Notes: generated from the letters alone by a model not told the origin. Positions 1-8,545 are shown, counted from the first letter of the stretch. The stretch: DNA of 64,000 bases from G963662675 sp963676845 (GCA_963676845.2 CAXXKK010000008.1:36875-100874), one strand, 5' to 3'. Numbers and translations are program-made.

Positions 1-1
1 A

Positions 2-250
2 GCAAGCCGTTTAGCTGATTTCATCGAGATTGGTGAATTGATGGCTCGTGATGCACTGGACCGTGAAGAGAGTTGTGGTGGTCACTTCCGCGAGGAATAC
101 CAAACAGGTGAAGGTGAAGCGCTTCGTCAGGATGATAAATTCGCATATGTTTCTTGTTGGGAATATAAGGGCGAAGATTCAGAACCAGTTATGAATAAAG
201 AAGACCTGGTTTACGAAAGCGTACAAATGGTTCAACGTAATTACAAGTAA
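2..250 (+). CDS. sdhA: Succinate dehydrogenase/fumarate reductase flavoprotein subunit, C-terminal end (partial)
   Basis: This is the last 82 codons of a flavoprotein; the start lies upstream of the window. The tail contains RDALDREESCGGHFREEYQT, the conserved C-terminal region of SdhA/FrdA that carries the Arg-Glu-Glu-Ser-Cys-Gly-Gly-His stretch lining the active site and FAD domain interface. The protein oxidises succinate or reduces fumarate with covalently bound FAD on the cytoplasmic face of the membrane complex. The iron-sulfur subunit starts 25 bp downstream, so the two are co-transcribed. A cytochrome b subunit is expected just upstream, outside the window. In anaerobic or microaerobic Bacteroidota this complex often works as a menaquinol:fumarate reductase; the direction cannot be read from this fragment. 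Confidence 0.9.
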   Translation, partial: ASRLADFIEIGELMARDALDREESCGGHFREEYQTGEGEALRQDDKFAYVSCWEYKGEDSEPVMNKEDLVYESVQMVQRNYK

Positions 251-275
251 TGGCTTTTTAAATAGGAGATCAATC

Positions 276-1031
276 ATGGAAAATACAATAAATCTCACAT
301 TAAAGATTTGGCGTCAGAACGGTCCCAAAGACAAAGGCCGCTTTGAAACCTATAAAGTAGAAAATATCTCAACCGATAGTTCATTCCTTGAAATGTTAGA
401 CATTCTGAATGAGCAATTGGTGAGTGAAAATAAAGAACCTGTTGCATTTGACCACGACTGCCGCGAAGGTATCTGCGGAATGTGTTCATTGTATGTAAAC
501 GGACGTCCTCACGGACCAGACGATGATGTAACAACTTGCCAGTTGCACATGCGTAAATTCAAAAATGGCGAAACTGTAACTATCGAGCCATGGCGTTCAG
601 CTGCATTCCCTGTAATCAAAGACTTGATTGTAGACCGTAATGCATTTGATAAAATCATTGCTGCAGGTGGTTATGTTTCAGTAAGTACTGGTGGTGTGCC
701 AGATGCAAACGCAATTCCAATTCCAAAAGATGCTGCTGATGAAGCTATGGATGCTGCATCATGTATCGGTTGTGGAGCTTGTGTTGCTGCTTGTAAAAAC
801 TCATCTGCCATGTTGTTCCTTTCGGCAAAAGTGAGCCAGCTGGCTTTATTGCCACAAGGTAAAGTTGAAGCTGCACGTCGTGCAAAAGCAATGGTTGCCA
901 AAATGGACGAACTTGGTTTTGGTGGTTGTACAAACACCGGAGCTTGTGAAGTTGAATGTCCTAAAGGCGTTTCAATTGCAAATATTGCCCGCTTAAACCG
1001 CGAGTACTTAGTTGCAAGGTTAAAAGACTAA
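276..1031 (+). CDS. sdhB: Succinate dehydrogenase/fumarate reductase iron-sulfur subunit
   Basis: This 251-residue protein passes electrons between the flavin subunit and the quinone-binding membrane subunit through three clusters. The N-terminal ferredoxin fold carries the 2Fe-2S ligands in CREGICGMC followed by a Cys about 45 residues later (TTCQ). The C-terminal part carries CIGCGACVAACK and CTNTGACEVECPKG, which supply the ligands of the 4Fe-4S and 3Fe-4S clusters. Length and motif spacing fit the B subunit of the Bacteroidota type. It follows the flavoprotein gene by 25 bp and is closed by a strong terminator, so it is the last gene of the operon. Whether the physiological direction is succinate oxidation or fumarate reduction is not decidable here. 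Confidence 0.95.
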   Translation: MENTINLTLKIWRQNGPKDKGRFETYKVENISTDSSFLEMLDILNEQLVSENKEPVAFDHDCREGICGMCSLYVNGRPHGPDDDVTTCQLHMRKFKNGETVTIEPWRSAAFPVIKDLIVDRNAFDKIIAAGGYVSVSTGGVPDANAIPIPKDAADEAMDAASCIGCGACVAACKNSSAMLFLSAKVSQLALLPQGKVEAARRAKAMVAKMDELGFGGCTNTGACEVECPKGVSIANIARLNREYLVARLKD

Positions 1032-1057
1032 TTCGATAAAAGAATTAAAATATAGAG

Positions 1058-1092
1058 TACCCCTTTAACTTAGGTTGAAGGGGTATTTTTTT
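1058..1092 (+). terminator. Rho-independent terminator after sdhB
   Basis: An 8-bp stem (TACCCCTT / AAGGGGTA) is followed directly by seven T residues. It sits 27 bp after the sdhB stop codon and ends the sdh/frd operon. Confidence 0.85.
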
Positions 1093-1106
1093 GCTTTTCA
1101 AATGCC

Positions 1107-1178
1107 CGGGTGCGAAGATTTGTAATCGTCACTTATATGTGCCTTATGCTGCTGCAAGAACCCGCGCTAGCGCGGGTT
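1107..1178. repeat. REP-like palindromic element
   Basis: The segment contains a short hairpin around GATTTGTAATC and, at 1159-1178, the perfect 20-bp palindrome AACCCGCGCTAGCGCGGGTT. The palindrome abuts the stop codon of the minus-strand gene that follows and could stop transcription coming from that gene. The motifs (GCGCTAGCGCGG, GATTTGYAATC) recur at 5936-6047. Together they look like dispersed REP-type elements of the kind mobilised by Y1/REP-associated transposases; no such transposase is in the window, so that link is an inference. Confidence 0.6.
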
Positions 1179-2219
1179 TTACTCAATGCTTTCTTTGTAC
1201 ATAAGATAATCTAACTGTCTTAATTTCCTTTTATTGTTAGAGTCATTATTGTCATCAGAAGGGATAATATCCATATTTACAGTGTATTTCCACAATTGAG
1301 TTGGATCTTCTTTTTTGTGTGAAAAAATCAGCTCATAAATAAAATTTGATACGACACAAGAATTTTCCTGCATAGAATAGGTCAAACAGATTTGAGTTTG
1401 ATAATGGTATCTGTTTGACTGTTTTACAGGATTGTTTTGGAAATTACCAACATAGTCAACTTGTTCAATTATCATCGTTTCTTTATTGATATAATAAGTT
1501 GCCTGATTTATTAGATTCTTATTTGGTTTAGAGTGTATGACTTTAATGATGATCTGCTTTTGTGTTGTTGTTTTTCTGCACTTCATTTTAGAGTAGTCTT
1601 GTTGAGACGGCCAGCTTACAGAGAATACATTTAAAGGAATTGAACTGGGGTAAGCCAAATAAGGTTGCTTGGATATCTTAATATAAGTCTCCATTTTTAA
1701 GCTATCCAGCCAATAATCAGTTTTAGTTTTTCCATTTTCTTTAGTTTGATGATTAAAACTAATCTGAGCTTCTGATTTCCTTTTAACAGTATCGTTATAG
1801 AATAACTTATCATCTCGATAGCAAAGCCCATCAAATGATTTTATTTGGTGTTTTTGAGTACTATCCCTCGCCTGCAAAAGAGTTTTATAGGCACTTTCCA
1901 CAGATACAGATACTTCATCAAGAAGAAAAATCTCTGGTTCAAGTTTTACGATATCCCTATTAATTAATGATTTTGCTATGAAGTATTTATGCTTAAATCC
2001 AATACTTTCAATGAAAATGGTATCATTTATATTGCAAGAAATGCAAAACTTTCCTACTGAGTCAGAATAAGTTCTTAAATCCTCATTGTTTAATCTTATT
2101 GAAGCATATGGAATTGTTTCTTTAGTTGTGCTGTTTATTAATGATGCTTCAATTATTGTTTGAGCAGAACTATTGGATAAAAATAGAAATGATAAAAAGA
2201 ATAAAATGTATTTATGCAT
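1179..2219 (-). CDS. Exported protein with carboxypeptidase-regulatory-like domain
   Basis: This 346-residue protein has a signal peptide (hydrophobic residues 4-18, cleavage after NSSAQ). Residues 20-75 are a beta-sandwich of the CarboxypepD_reg-like type (IPYASIRLNNEDLRTYSDSVGKF), with the usual pattern of conserved Pro, Gly and a transition to SIGFKHK. The rest, about 75-346, is not recognised and has no clear beta-barrel signature at the end. The protein is presumably periplasmic or surface-exposed. It lies 201 bp downstream of two tandem genes with the same kind of N-terminal domain, so the three may be a diverged family cluster. The biochemical role is unknown. Confidence 0.65.
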   Translation of the reverse strand: MHKYILFFLSFLFLSNSSAQTIIEASLINSTTKETIPYASIRLNNEDLRTYSDSVGKFCISCNINDTIFIESIGFKHKYFIAKSLINRDIVKLEPEIFLLDEVSVSVESAYKTLLQARDSTQKHQIKSFDGLCYRDDKLFYNDTVKRKSEAQISFNHQTKENGKTKTDYWLDSLKMETYIKISKQPYLAYPSSIPLNVFSVSWPSQQDYSKMKCRKTTTQKQIIIKVIHSKPNKNLINQATYYINKETMIIEQVDYVGNFQNNPVKQSNRYHYQTQICLTYSMQENSCVVSNFIYELIFSHKKEDPTQLWKYTVNMDIIPSDDNNDSNNKRKLRQLDYLMYKESIE

Positions 2220-2420
2220 AGGTTGAAAATTGGAGATATTTTAGTTCTATAAATTATTGAAAAGATCAATTAATTCGTTAATGCCGTTATTTTGGCGTTT
2301 TAACTAGTAAAACTACACGTCAGGATATTGAATACTAAAGTTTTCAAATATGCTATTTTGAGAGAGAACTATAAGCATTTTCATTTTCTTCAAACCAAGT
2401 AATTCATAAAATAGAGTAAG

Positions 2421-4352
2421 CTACAGTGTCGAAAGTTCGAGACTAATTTCCAATCCAAATTTGTTGCTAGCAATGTTTTTGATGTTTTGTATTACCTGAT
2501 CTTCAATATAAAAGTGTTCGTTATTTTCAATGTTGATATTTGCATGTTTTCGGGTTAAAAAAAAGCCAGATTTTTCTTTGATGAAGAGTTTTGGAACTGT
2601 TCCAAACTCGAGACTATAATAGGGAGATATTGAGAGGGTTAATTTGTCAGTCAACTCTTTCTTAAAATCAATCCCCGTTTTTAATTCAAAGCCAGCTTTC
2701 CCAACAGTAAGAGAAAGCTTGTCCGCATCAAACGTCTTCCTCTTGATCTTAAATTCCTGTGTGTTTGAGAAAGTTTTGGTATTTATTCCATATTTAATTG
2801 AACCGATGGAGATGGTTGGACTAATAAAAATTCGTTTCCCATAACTTTTTAGTGCAAGATCGTATGTAAACCCAAGATGAGTTGATTTATAAAAGTTTGA
2901 AATCAGTTCTTCTTTTGTTTCTATGAATAACAGGCAATTATTGCTTAAACGATATCCGTAGAGGATTCCCATTAATCCTGAATAATCTTCAGTAGAATTA
3001 TTTAGAGCTACTGGAATAGAGTAATTCTGATTAGGGAGGTAATTGAATTGAATATAGGGATGAAAATCATATTGTTTAAACTCCATGGTTAACCCGAAAT
3101 ACATGTTTGAAGCAAAAGAAACGATATCACTTGCAAGGTATGGATTACTTGTTTGGTTTTGCTTATTGGAAAGCAATTCAACGGATTGATTATTGCTTAT
3201 TTGAAGTTGTGTTGTAGAATCTAAGCTTAATGTAGTATAATCTTTCCATGTTGAATTTGAGTAATCTTCTGCTTCCGAAGAGAAAATGGCAGTATATAAG
3301 TCTTGCTCAGAATATGGAATAGGATCGTTATTATCTTTATCGATATTTGTTGTTACATATTCTGCAAGTAAATTATACTCTATATCTTTAGACGTATTTC
3401 TAATTAGCTGCGAGTCATAAGAATATTTAAAAAAGTATTTTCCGTCTATTTCTTCATATTGAATGATAGATCTTAGGTCTAAAGCTTCAAGATTGTGCTT
3501 TAAGTTCTGTGTTCTCTTCTTTTTCCCCTCTGATGAATATGTAAAATCAATTCTGATAATCACTTTTGTGTCAATATCCATAAGCAAGTAACCTTTAAAT
3601 CTGGCATTACTCCTGTATTTTGGAGAGAAATTGATCTTAAGGAGTTTTTGATCTCCTTGAACGATAAGGCTATCTATCTGGTAAATATATTTTTTGAAAT
3701 TTGCGTCATCGAGAAAGGCATATCTATTTTTCACATAGTCATAATTTAAAGGTTGGTATATACCACCGTAAAAATTGAGAAAAGGGATTGAATCATTAGT
3801 TATATCTTTATTAATCCGTGATTTTACAATTTTAACGCTTCCATTTTCCTTGTTCTTATAGCTCTTTTTATAAACATCTAAAATCGCTTCGCCAAAGTAG
3901 AGGGTATGTTCTTCACTTGTTAAAGATTCACGGTAAAATCCTGTTTGGCGACTATTAAAATCAAGATAGTTCTCTGGTATTTTGTCAATAGCTTGTTGCA
4001 AATAAATTAGGGATGAATCTCTGGTTGTAATTTCAACTTCGTTGATGTAATAATCCTGGGCTTTAAGTTTAATCAAGTAAAATGATTGATCCGGTTTAAT
4101 TTCTAAAGTATCGGATAAATATCCCAGGTGGGAGACGATAAGGTTTTTCTTATCACTATTTGAGGGTAATGAAAATTCAAATATACCTTCACTATTGCTT
4201 ATTGTACCTTGATAAGTTCCTTCAACTGATAAACTAACAAAAGGTAGAGAAACATCCTTTTCGTCAATTACTTTTCCTGTAATCTGAATGTTTTGTCCAA
4301 ACAAAATGTATGAACAAATAATGAGAATTGAAGTGATTGAATATTTTAACAT
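2421..4352 (-). CDS. Outer-membrane protein with N-terminal carboxypeptidase-regulatory-like domain
   Basis: This 643-residue protein starts with a signal peptide ending near FGQN. Residues 22-95 form a CarboxypepD_reg-like domain (VIDEKDVSLPFVSLSVEGTY ... VSHLGYLSDTLEI). The central part resembles the DUF5686/collagenase-like proteins of Bacteroidota only loosely. From about residue 390 to the end, alternating polar/aromatic strands and an Asn/Phe-rich C-terminus suggest an outer-membrane beta-barrel, though the last residue is Leu, not Phe. Its start lies 16 bp after the stop of the upstream paralogue (4369-5559), so the two form one operon. The first 70 codons are close to that paralogue at both DNA and protein level. 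Substrate and role are unknown. Confidence 0.65.
   Translation of the reverse strand: MLKYSITSILIICSYILFGQNIQITGKVIDEKDVSLPFVSLSVEGTYQGTISNSEGIFEFSLPSNSDKKNLIVSHLGYLSDTLEIKPDQSFYLIKLKAQDYYINEVEITTRDSSLIYLQQAIDKIPENYLDFNSRQTGFYRESLTSEEHTLYFGEAILDVYKKSYKNKENGSVKIVKSRINKDITNDSIPFLNFYGGIYQPLNYDYVKNRYAFLDDANFKKYIYQIDSLIVQGDQKLLKINFSPKYRSNARFKGYLLMDIDTKVIIRIDFTYSSEGKKKRTQNLKHNLEALDLRSIIQYEEIDGKYFFKYSYDSQLIRNTSKDIEYNLLAEYVTTNIDKDNNDPIPYSEQDLYTAIFSSEAEDYSNSTWKDYTTLSLDSTTQLQISNNQSVELLSNKQNQTSNPYLASDIVSFASNMYFGLTMEFKQYDFHPYIQFNYLPNQNYSIPVALNNSTEDYSGLMGILYGYRLSNNCLLFIETKEELISNFYKSTHLGFTYDLALKSYGKRIFISPTISIGSIKYGINTKTFSNTQEFKIKRKTFDADKLSLTVGKAGFELKTGIDFKKELTDKLTLSISPYYSLEFGTVPKLFIKEKSGFFLTRKHANINIENNEHFYIEDQVIQNIKNIASNKFGLEISLELSTL
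4194..4244. repeat. 51-bp exact direct repeat, copy 1
   Basis: This segment is identical to 5401-5451. It encodes the SVEGTYQGTISN part of the regulatory-like domain in both tandem genes. The identity continues for several more bases with a single mismatch (CCTTCAC, then T or C). Flanking codons for the same protein region differ more, so the block looks like recent duplication or local gene conversion. Confidence 0.9.
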
Positions 4353-4368
4353 ATATTTTAATGATATC

Positions 4369-5559
4369 CTATTTTATCTGATCAATTATTTTTTCTTCAT
4401 TTTCCGTGAATTGGATAATATTGGGATTTTTCCAGAACTCTGTTTGGTAATTATTCCCCAGGCTATATAATGATTTCTTATTTTCGGATTCTTTATTTTT
4501 TATTGGATTCTTAGAGATAATATCTTCAATATCGAAGACCAATAAATCACTGACAAATGAATATTTTATATTAATTCTTTTTCTGTTCCAGATCTTTATG
4601 TCAAAACGTCGTTTCAAATATTTCAAATGATACATGTTTTTTGCCGTTTCAAAAATTATCTTTGATTCTGTTTCCAGAAGTTTGCCTTTGAGAATAATTA
4701 GATTTATTTCTTTGGAGAATTCGGCGTGAGATGGATCTAGATTCTTTTCAAAAGACATAATTAAGTTTTCCTCTTGGTTTATCTCAATTGTTCCATAATA
4801 TAGTACTGCATCTTTCTCAGATTTAGGCTCATATTCAATCTTAAGAATCCTCTCATCAGTGTTTGAAGTAACAAGTTTAAAATTATAATTGACCAAACTT
4901 TCTTTCCTAAAAATATCTTTAATTTCCTCAATTAGTTCTATTAGTTTTACACTGTTTATATCCAAAGGAGATAGAATATCAAATTCAGACTCATCAACGT
5001 CTGAGCTGATTTCCATTGCTCTGGATTGATTAACTTTAACTTTACTCTTTGTTTTTCCTGATTTTTCAGAAATGTAGTAATCAAGCAATCCATCCGAGAA
5101 TTTTGTATGGCTATCGTTCTCACCAACAAATTCCCTATAATATGTTTTCAGATAAATGGGTAAATTGTCAGTAATTAAATCAACAGAATGATCAACGGCA
5201 TCATCAATGATTTTAGATATAGATCTTTCTGTTATGTTTATCTCGTCAATTTCATAGTCTTTTTTATGAAGTTCAACTATGACGTTATCTTCCTGTAATA
5301 GCTCTCTTGCGGGAAGGTATTTTTTTTGATAGTTAATATGTGAAAAGCATATAGTATCCGAGTTAGCCCCCTTGTATTCCAATGAAAAATTCCCTTCACC
5401 ATTGCTTATTGTACCTTGATAAGTTCCTTCAACTGATAAACTAACAAAAGGAACAGGAGCTTGATTTTCATCTATTACTTTCCCGTTGATTTGAAGGTTT
5501 TGTCCCAACAGGGTGAATGAACAAATAATAAGGATTGATGTGATTAAATATCTTAACAT
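4369..5559 (-). CDS. Exported protein with carboxypeptidase-regulatory-like domain, paralogue of the next gene
   Basis: This 396-residue protein has a signal peptide ending near LLGQN and a CarboxypepD_reg-like domain at residues 22-95 (VIDENQAPVPFVSLSVEGTY ... CFSHINYQKKYL). Residues about 100-396 form a charged, mostly soluble region without a recognisable barrel. Compared with its 643-residue neighbour it is shorter and lacks the C-terminal barrel-like part. The first 70 residues of the two proteins are nearly identical, while the rest is strongly diverged. It is the first gene of the pair on the minus strand. I infer a periplasmic or surface accessory role; the family is not assigned a function. 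Confidence 0.65.
   Translation of the reverse strand: MLRYLITSILIICSFTLLGQNLQINGKVIDENQAPVPFVSLSVEGTYQGTISNGEGNFSLEYKGANSDTICFSHINYQKKYLPARELLQEDNVIVELHKKDYEIDEINITERSISKIIDDAVDHSVDLITDNLPIYLKTYYREFVGENDSHTKFSDGLLDYYISEKSGKTKSKVKVNQSRAMEISSDVDESEFDILSPLDINSVKLIELIEEIKDIFRKESLVNYNFKLVTSNTDERILKIEYEPKSEKDAVLYYGTIEINQEENLIMSFEKNLDPSHAEFSKEINLIILKGKLLETESKIIFETAKNMYHLKYLKRRFDIKIWNRKRINIKYSFVSDLLVFDIEDIISKNPIKNKESENKKSLYSLGNNYQTEFWKNPNIIQFTENEEKIIDQIK
5401..5451. repeat. 51-bp exact direct repeat, copy 2
   Basis: This is the partner of 4194-4244, in the same orientation and at the same place in the upstream paralogue. The 1.2-kb distance and direct orientation mean that recombination between the copies would delete most of the 396-residue gene and fuse the two reading frames. 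Confidence 0.9.
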
Positions 5560-5935
5560 GTTTATGTGGAGATTTAGCGTTTCCTATGTAAAGGATGAAA
5601 GTTTCAATAAGAGGTTTCCTTTTTGATATTATTATAAATGTGATAGTAATACCAACGGAAAATTTATCAAAATATGTATTAAGATGTCACAGAAAATGCT
5701 TTGTTTGTTTATCATTCTAATATATCCCAATAATAATCCCATAACTATTTGAGTTAAAACAAGTAGGAATGGTAATAGATAATGAATTTGAGATTTGTAA
5801 AGTTTGTTAAATGAAGAAAAGCAAAGCACAAAGTAATTCTATAAAAGATTAAGGTGAAGTGTTTGTGCCAAATGTATACCAATCTATTATATATATCGGT
5901 ATTTAATTCTGAAAGAATTGAAATGTGAAGCCCTC

Positions 5936-6047
5936 GTTAGCGCGGATTTGCAATCCGTGCCATTTCAGACTTTAAATCCATGCTGTTACATCAAAATATT
6001 CTCTTGTTTTTTTTAAAACAAAACACGGATCACAGATCCGCGCTAGC
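5936..6047. repeat. Inverted pair of REP-like palindromes in the 5560-6067 non-coding stretch
   Basis: Two copies of about 21 bp face each other: AGCGCGGATTTGCAATCCGTG at 5939-5959 and its inverted relative at 6024-6044. Each copy can itself fold (GGATT-N3-AATCC), and the two can pair over their whole length. The layout is that of a REP doublet and the core is shared with 1107-1178. The rest of 5560-6067 holds only a doubtful 65-codon hydrophobic frame (5632-5829, minus) and AT-rich sequence. Confidence 0.6.
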
Positions 6048-6067
6048 TGGGAAGTTGACACATTTAA

Positions 6068-6193
6068 TTACAAAATCCAATTGCTGATAACTTTAGCCAG
6101 GAAATACCCTAAAGGTAATCCAACGGCATAACCAATTAGATATGTAAATGTTGATTTTGCTGAGTTAATGGATTCAAAAAAAATTCTAATCAT
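6068..6193 (-). CDS. Very small membrane protein (41 residues)
   Basis: This short frame encodes 41 residues from ATG (complement of CAT at 6191-6193) to TAA. The sequence has an amphipathic start (MIRIFFESINSAKSTF), then a single hydrophobic segment at about residues 18-35 (LIGYAVGLPLGYFLAKVI) with Gly and Pro in its middle, ending NWIL. It lies 25 bp downstream of another small membrane protein on the same strand, so the two are likely co-transcribed. No family is recognised. The coding call rests on the intact frame, the membrane-like composition and the neighbour. It could be a small subunit or regulator of a membrane complex. Confidence 0.45.
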   Translation of the reverse strand: MIRIFFESINSAKSTFTYLIGYAVGLPLGYFLAKVISNWIL

Positions 6194-6218
6194 AAAACAA
6201 TTTTTTACTGCAAATTAC

Positions 6219-6377
6219 TTATTTAACTATTTGCTCTGTATTATTCAATCCAGCATTAAAACCGTCTTTAAAAGCTTGTGTATTATCATTCCAATTGATA
6301 ACCAGATCAACTAAGAAAATGAAAAGAATTCCAATAAAGAAAAAAGCAATGTCTCGTTTTTTGATTCTTAATTTCAT
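6219..6377 (-). CDS. Small single-pass membrane protein (52 residues)
   Basis: A basic N-terminus (MKLRIKKRD) is followed by one hydrophobic helix, residues 10-26 (IAFFFIGILFIFLVDLV), then an acidic/Asn-rich tail (NWNDNTQAFKDGFNAGLNN). The positive-inside rule puts the tail outside the cytoplasm. I chose the ATG at 6375-6377; the only upstream start in frame is a TTG eight codons earlier. Small proteins with a helix followed by a W-x-D-x3-AFKDGFNAG-type tail occur in other Bacteroidota, but no function is established to my knowledge. It precedes the 41-residue membrane protein by 25 bp. Confidence 0.5.
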   Translation of the reverse strand: MKLRIKKRDIAFFFIGILFIFLVDLVINWNDNTQAFKDGFNAGLNNTEQIVK

Positions 6378-6595
6378 AATAGTAGTTTTTGTGTTTAACA
6401 ATTTGGTTCCTGTCCTTTAAAAGAATACTAATTTTAAAAAACTACTACAATATAACATAATGGATTGTAAGGATAGCAGATATTTTTGTTTAATTCATGA
6501 ACAGTCCCAAATATTGCATGAACTACTATGTTTCTACCTATGAAGTGATGGAAATATAAGTTATAAGTTGACGACTTTTGGATTATCTATTCAAA

Positions 6596-7498
6596 CTATA
6601 AAAGCTTCAATTGAGCAGAGTTATCTGATACATCAAGTTGGTATTTTGCACCCACCATCAACGGTAAATTCTGATCTACATGGCCAACAGGGAAGTTAAA
6701 GCAAACCGGAAAATCATATTCTTTAACAGCATTTAAAATGATTTCTTCTACAGATTGCCCAAAAGGAGAATCATTGTCCTTCATATCTGTAAACTGACCA
6801 ACAACCAATCCTTTTAAATGGGCTAGTTTACCTGATAATTTTAAACTATGCATGATTCTGTCGAGGTGGTAAAGGTATTCTGAAAGGTCTTCAATAAACA
6901 GGATTTTGTCATTTGTATCTGGTTCTATTGAAGTTCCTAATAAGCTGTAAAGAATGGATAAATTTCCACCAATGATTGGAGCTTCTGATACGCCTTTTCT
7001 ATTTAATTTTTCTGTGGGGCATTCAATTTCCAACTTTTCGCCTTTCAGTATTTTCATTAACGAGAGAAAACTTTCGGATGGTTGGCCTTCATCTAAATAA
7101 AAACCGGGCATCGCTCCATGAATACTGCAAAATCCTTCTTTCTGAAAGAGGGAATGTAACACAGTAATATCGCTAAATCCGACTAACCATTTGGGATTCT
7201 TTTTGAATTGAGTAAAATTAATCTGATCGGCAATACGAATTGAGCCATAGCCTCCACGGGCACAAATAATGGCTTTACATTTTGGATCATCCAAAGCTTG
7301 TTGTAAATCTCTCAGACGTTCCTCATCTGTTCCTGCAAATTGAAAATGATTGGTAAAAACATGATCCCCAAACAAAACTTCAAAGCCTTGTTCCTCCAAT
7401 AAATCAGTGCCAGACAGGATCTTATCCTTATTTACTTTCCCGGCAGGGGAAACGATTTGGATGCGATCACCTTGTTGTAAAAAGCCTGGAGAAATCAT
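6596..7498 (-). CDS. LD-carboxypeptidase (peptidase family S66)
   Basis: This 300-residue protein belongs to the S66 family, which removes the terminal D-alanine from murein tetrapeptides during peptidoglycan recycling. The family triad is visible: the serine in VGFSDIT (about residue 109), the glutamate in FIEDLSEYLYHLDR and the histidine in FPVGHVDQNLPL. ARGGYGS at about residue 80 is also typical. There is no signal peptide, which fits a cytoplasmic enzyme acting on recycled muropeptides. Length matches the family. The gene stands alone behind the terminator of the HU/SPOR gene. The family also includes microcin-immunity proteins (MccF), so the substrate is inferred from the usual case. 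Confidence 0.88.
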   Translation of the reverse strand: MISPGFLQQGDRIQIVSPAGKVNKDKILSGTDLLEEQGFEVLFGDHVFTNHFQFAGTDEERLRDLQQALDDPKCKAIICARGGYGSIRIADQINFTQFKKNPKWLVGFSDITVLHSLFQKEGFCSIHGAMPGFYLDEGQPSESFLSLMKILKGEKLEIECPTEKLNRKGVSEAPIIGGNLSILYSLLGTSIEPDTNDKILFIEDLSEYLYHLDRIMHSLKLSGKLAHLKGLVVGQFTDMKDNDSPFGQSVEEIILNAVKEYDFPVCFNFPVGHVDQNLPLMVGAKYQLDVSDNSAQLKLL

Positions 7499-7555
7499 AG
7501 CTGATTGTTTGGGTGAATATTGTTTGTTTAAAATTATAACGAATGCATTAAAAAC

Positions 7556-7580
7556 AAAAAAACCTCTTTTTACAAAGAGG
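7556..7580 (-). terminator. Terminator after the HU/SPOR gene
   Basis: On the minus strand a 7-bp stem (CCTCTTT / AAAGAGG) with a 4-base loop is followed by seven T residues, 9 bp after the stop codon of the gene at 7589-8545. Confidence 0.8.
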
Positions 7581-7588
7581 CTTGATTT

Positions 7589-8545
7589 TTATTTTTTAGC
7601 GTAAATCCATACTCCGGCACCATCGTAGGTTTGCCTGTATTTATCCCTTGCTGCTTTGGCTTCTTCCAGGTTATTAAAACTGTTTACTGAAATGTAATTC
7701 AATCCATTAATAACCCCTATGTTTTGAGCATCATAACCACTGTCAAGTAGTTTTTGCAGAAACACGCTGGCATTTTTTTCATTTTTGAAACTTCCTGCAA
7801 TAATGTGGTATTTGTTTTCAACTTTAGAAGTAGCTTCTTCATGAAAAACAGCTGTCTCTACTTTCTTTACTTCTGGAGCAATTTCTTCAGTAACTTCAAT
7901 GTTTGCTTCTTCAACAATTATTGGTTTTGGATTCTCGATAACTGTTGTTATGCTAGACATCGGATTTAAGTCTGACTTTTGAGTTGTCAGGCTGTCCTTT
8001 TTAGGGACTAAAGCAAGTGCAAGTAGAACAGGGACAGCAATTAAAACTTTCTTTGCTAAACGCTGACTGAAAACGACATGAGATGTGTTAAATGTCGTTG
8101 ATTTAGTAGGAATATTACCCGCATGCTTTTTCTGGAAAAGGCTTTCGTAATGAAAAACCGGAAGTCCGTAAGCATTAAGATTTATATTCTCTTGTAAATG
8201 CGGGTTAAAAATCAGGTGTTCAAATTCGTCATATCGAAGATCACCAATTCCGGGGATGTTTATTTTTTCGCCATCTGTTAACCGATAGTTCAATTCCTGA
8301 ACCATGGTGTCAACTTTCTTTCTGGCCTGAATATAACCAATACCTTCCTGACGGGCGACATAGTTAATGAATAACCCATCGTTGAAGTTCAGTTTTTTAT
8401 TAAAAGTAACTGTCTTTTGAGGAGGTGTAAACCTGGATTGTTTGTGTCCGGCTGATTTATAATTGGTAACAAAACCACCAAATTCAGGAATGATCACACA
8501 ATCATTCAAAAGCAATAATTCTTTTATATATTTTAATAAATCCAC
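7589..8545 (-). CDS. HU-CCDC81 and SPOR domain protein, membrane-anchored
   Basis: This 318-residue protein joins two N-terminal HU-like domains of the bacterial CCDC81 type (residues 1-60 and about 65-135; FGGFVTNYKSA and KINIPGIGDLRYDE are characteristic) to a single transmembrane helix (about 166-181) and a C-terminal SPOR domain (about 243-318, YHIIAGSFKNEKNASVFLQK). SPOR domains bind denuded glycan at division septa; the HU-like part faces the cytoplasm and may bind DNA or protein. The start codon is GTG: no in-frame ATG is available upstream and the family begins with this MDxxKYI motif. The architecture is characteristic of Bacteroidota and suggests a link between chromosome or cytoskeleton and septal wall. 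Confidence 0.85.
   Translation of the reverse strand: MDLLKYIKELLLLNDCVIIPEFGGFVTNYKSAGHKQSRFTPPQKTVTFNKKLNFNDGLFINYVARQEGIGYIQARKKVDTMVQELNYRLTDGEKINIPGIGDLRYDEFEHLIFNPHLQENINLNAYGLPVFHYESLFQKKHAGNIPTKSTTFNTSHVVFSQRLAKKVLIAVPVLLALALVPKKDSLTTQKSDLNPMSSITTVIENPKPIIVEEANIEVTEEIAPEVKKVETAVFHEEATSKVENKYHIIAGSFKNEKNASVFLQKLLDSGYDAQNIGVINGLNYISVNSFNNLEEAKAARDKYRQTYDGAGVWIYAKK

Noticed and set aside
2220..2420. Weak hairpin around AATGCC ... GGCGTT as a terminator for the 643-residue gene
   Set aside because: The stem is only 6 bp with a G-T pair and has no clear T-run on the minus strand.
5632..5829. 65-codon hydrophobic frame on the minus strand
   Set aside because: It lies in AT-rich non-coding sequence, has no recognisable family and no supporting neighbour. 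Hydrophobic frames of this length are common by chance in AT-rich DNA.
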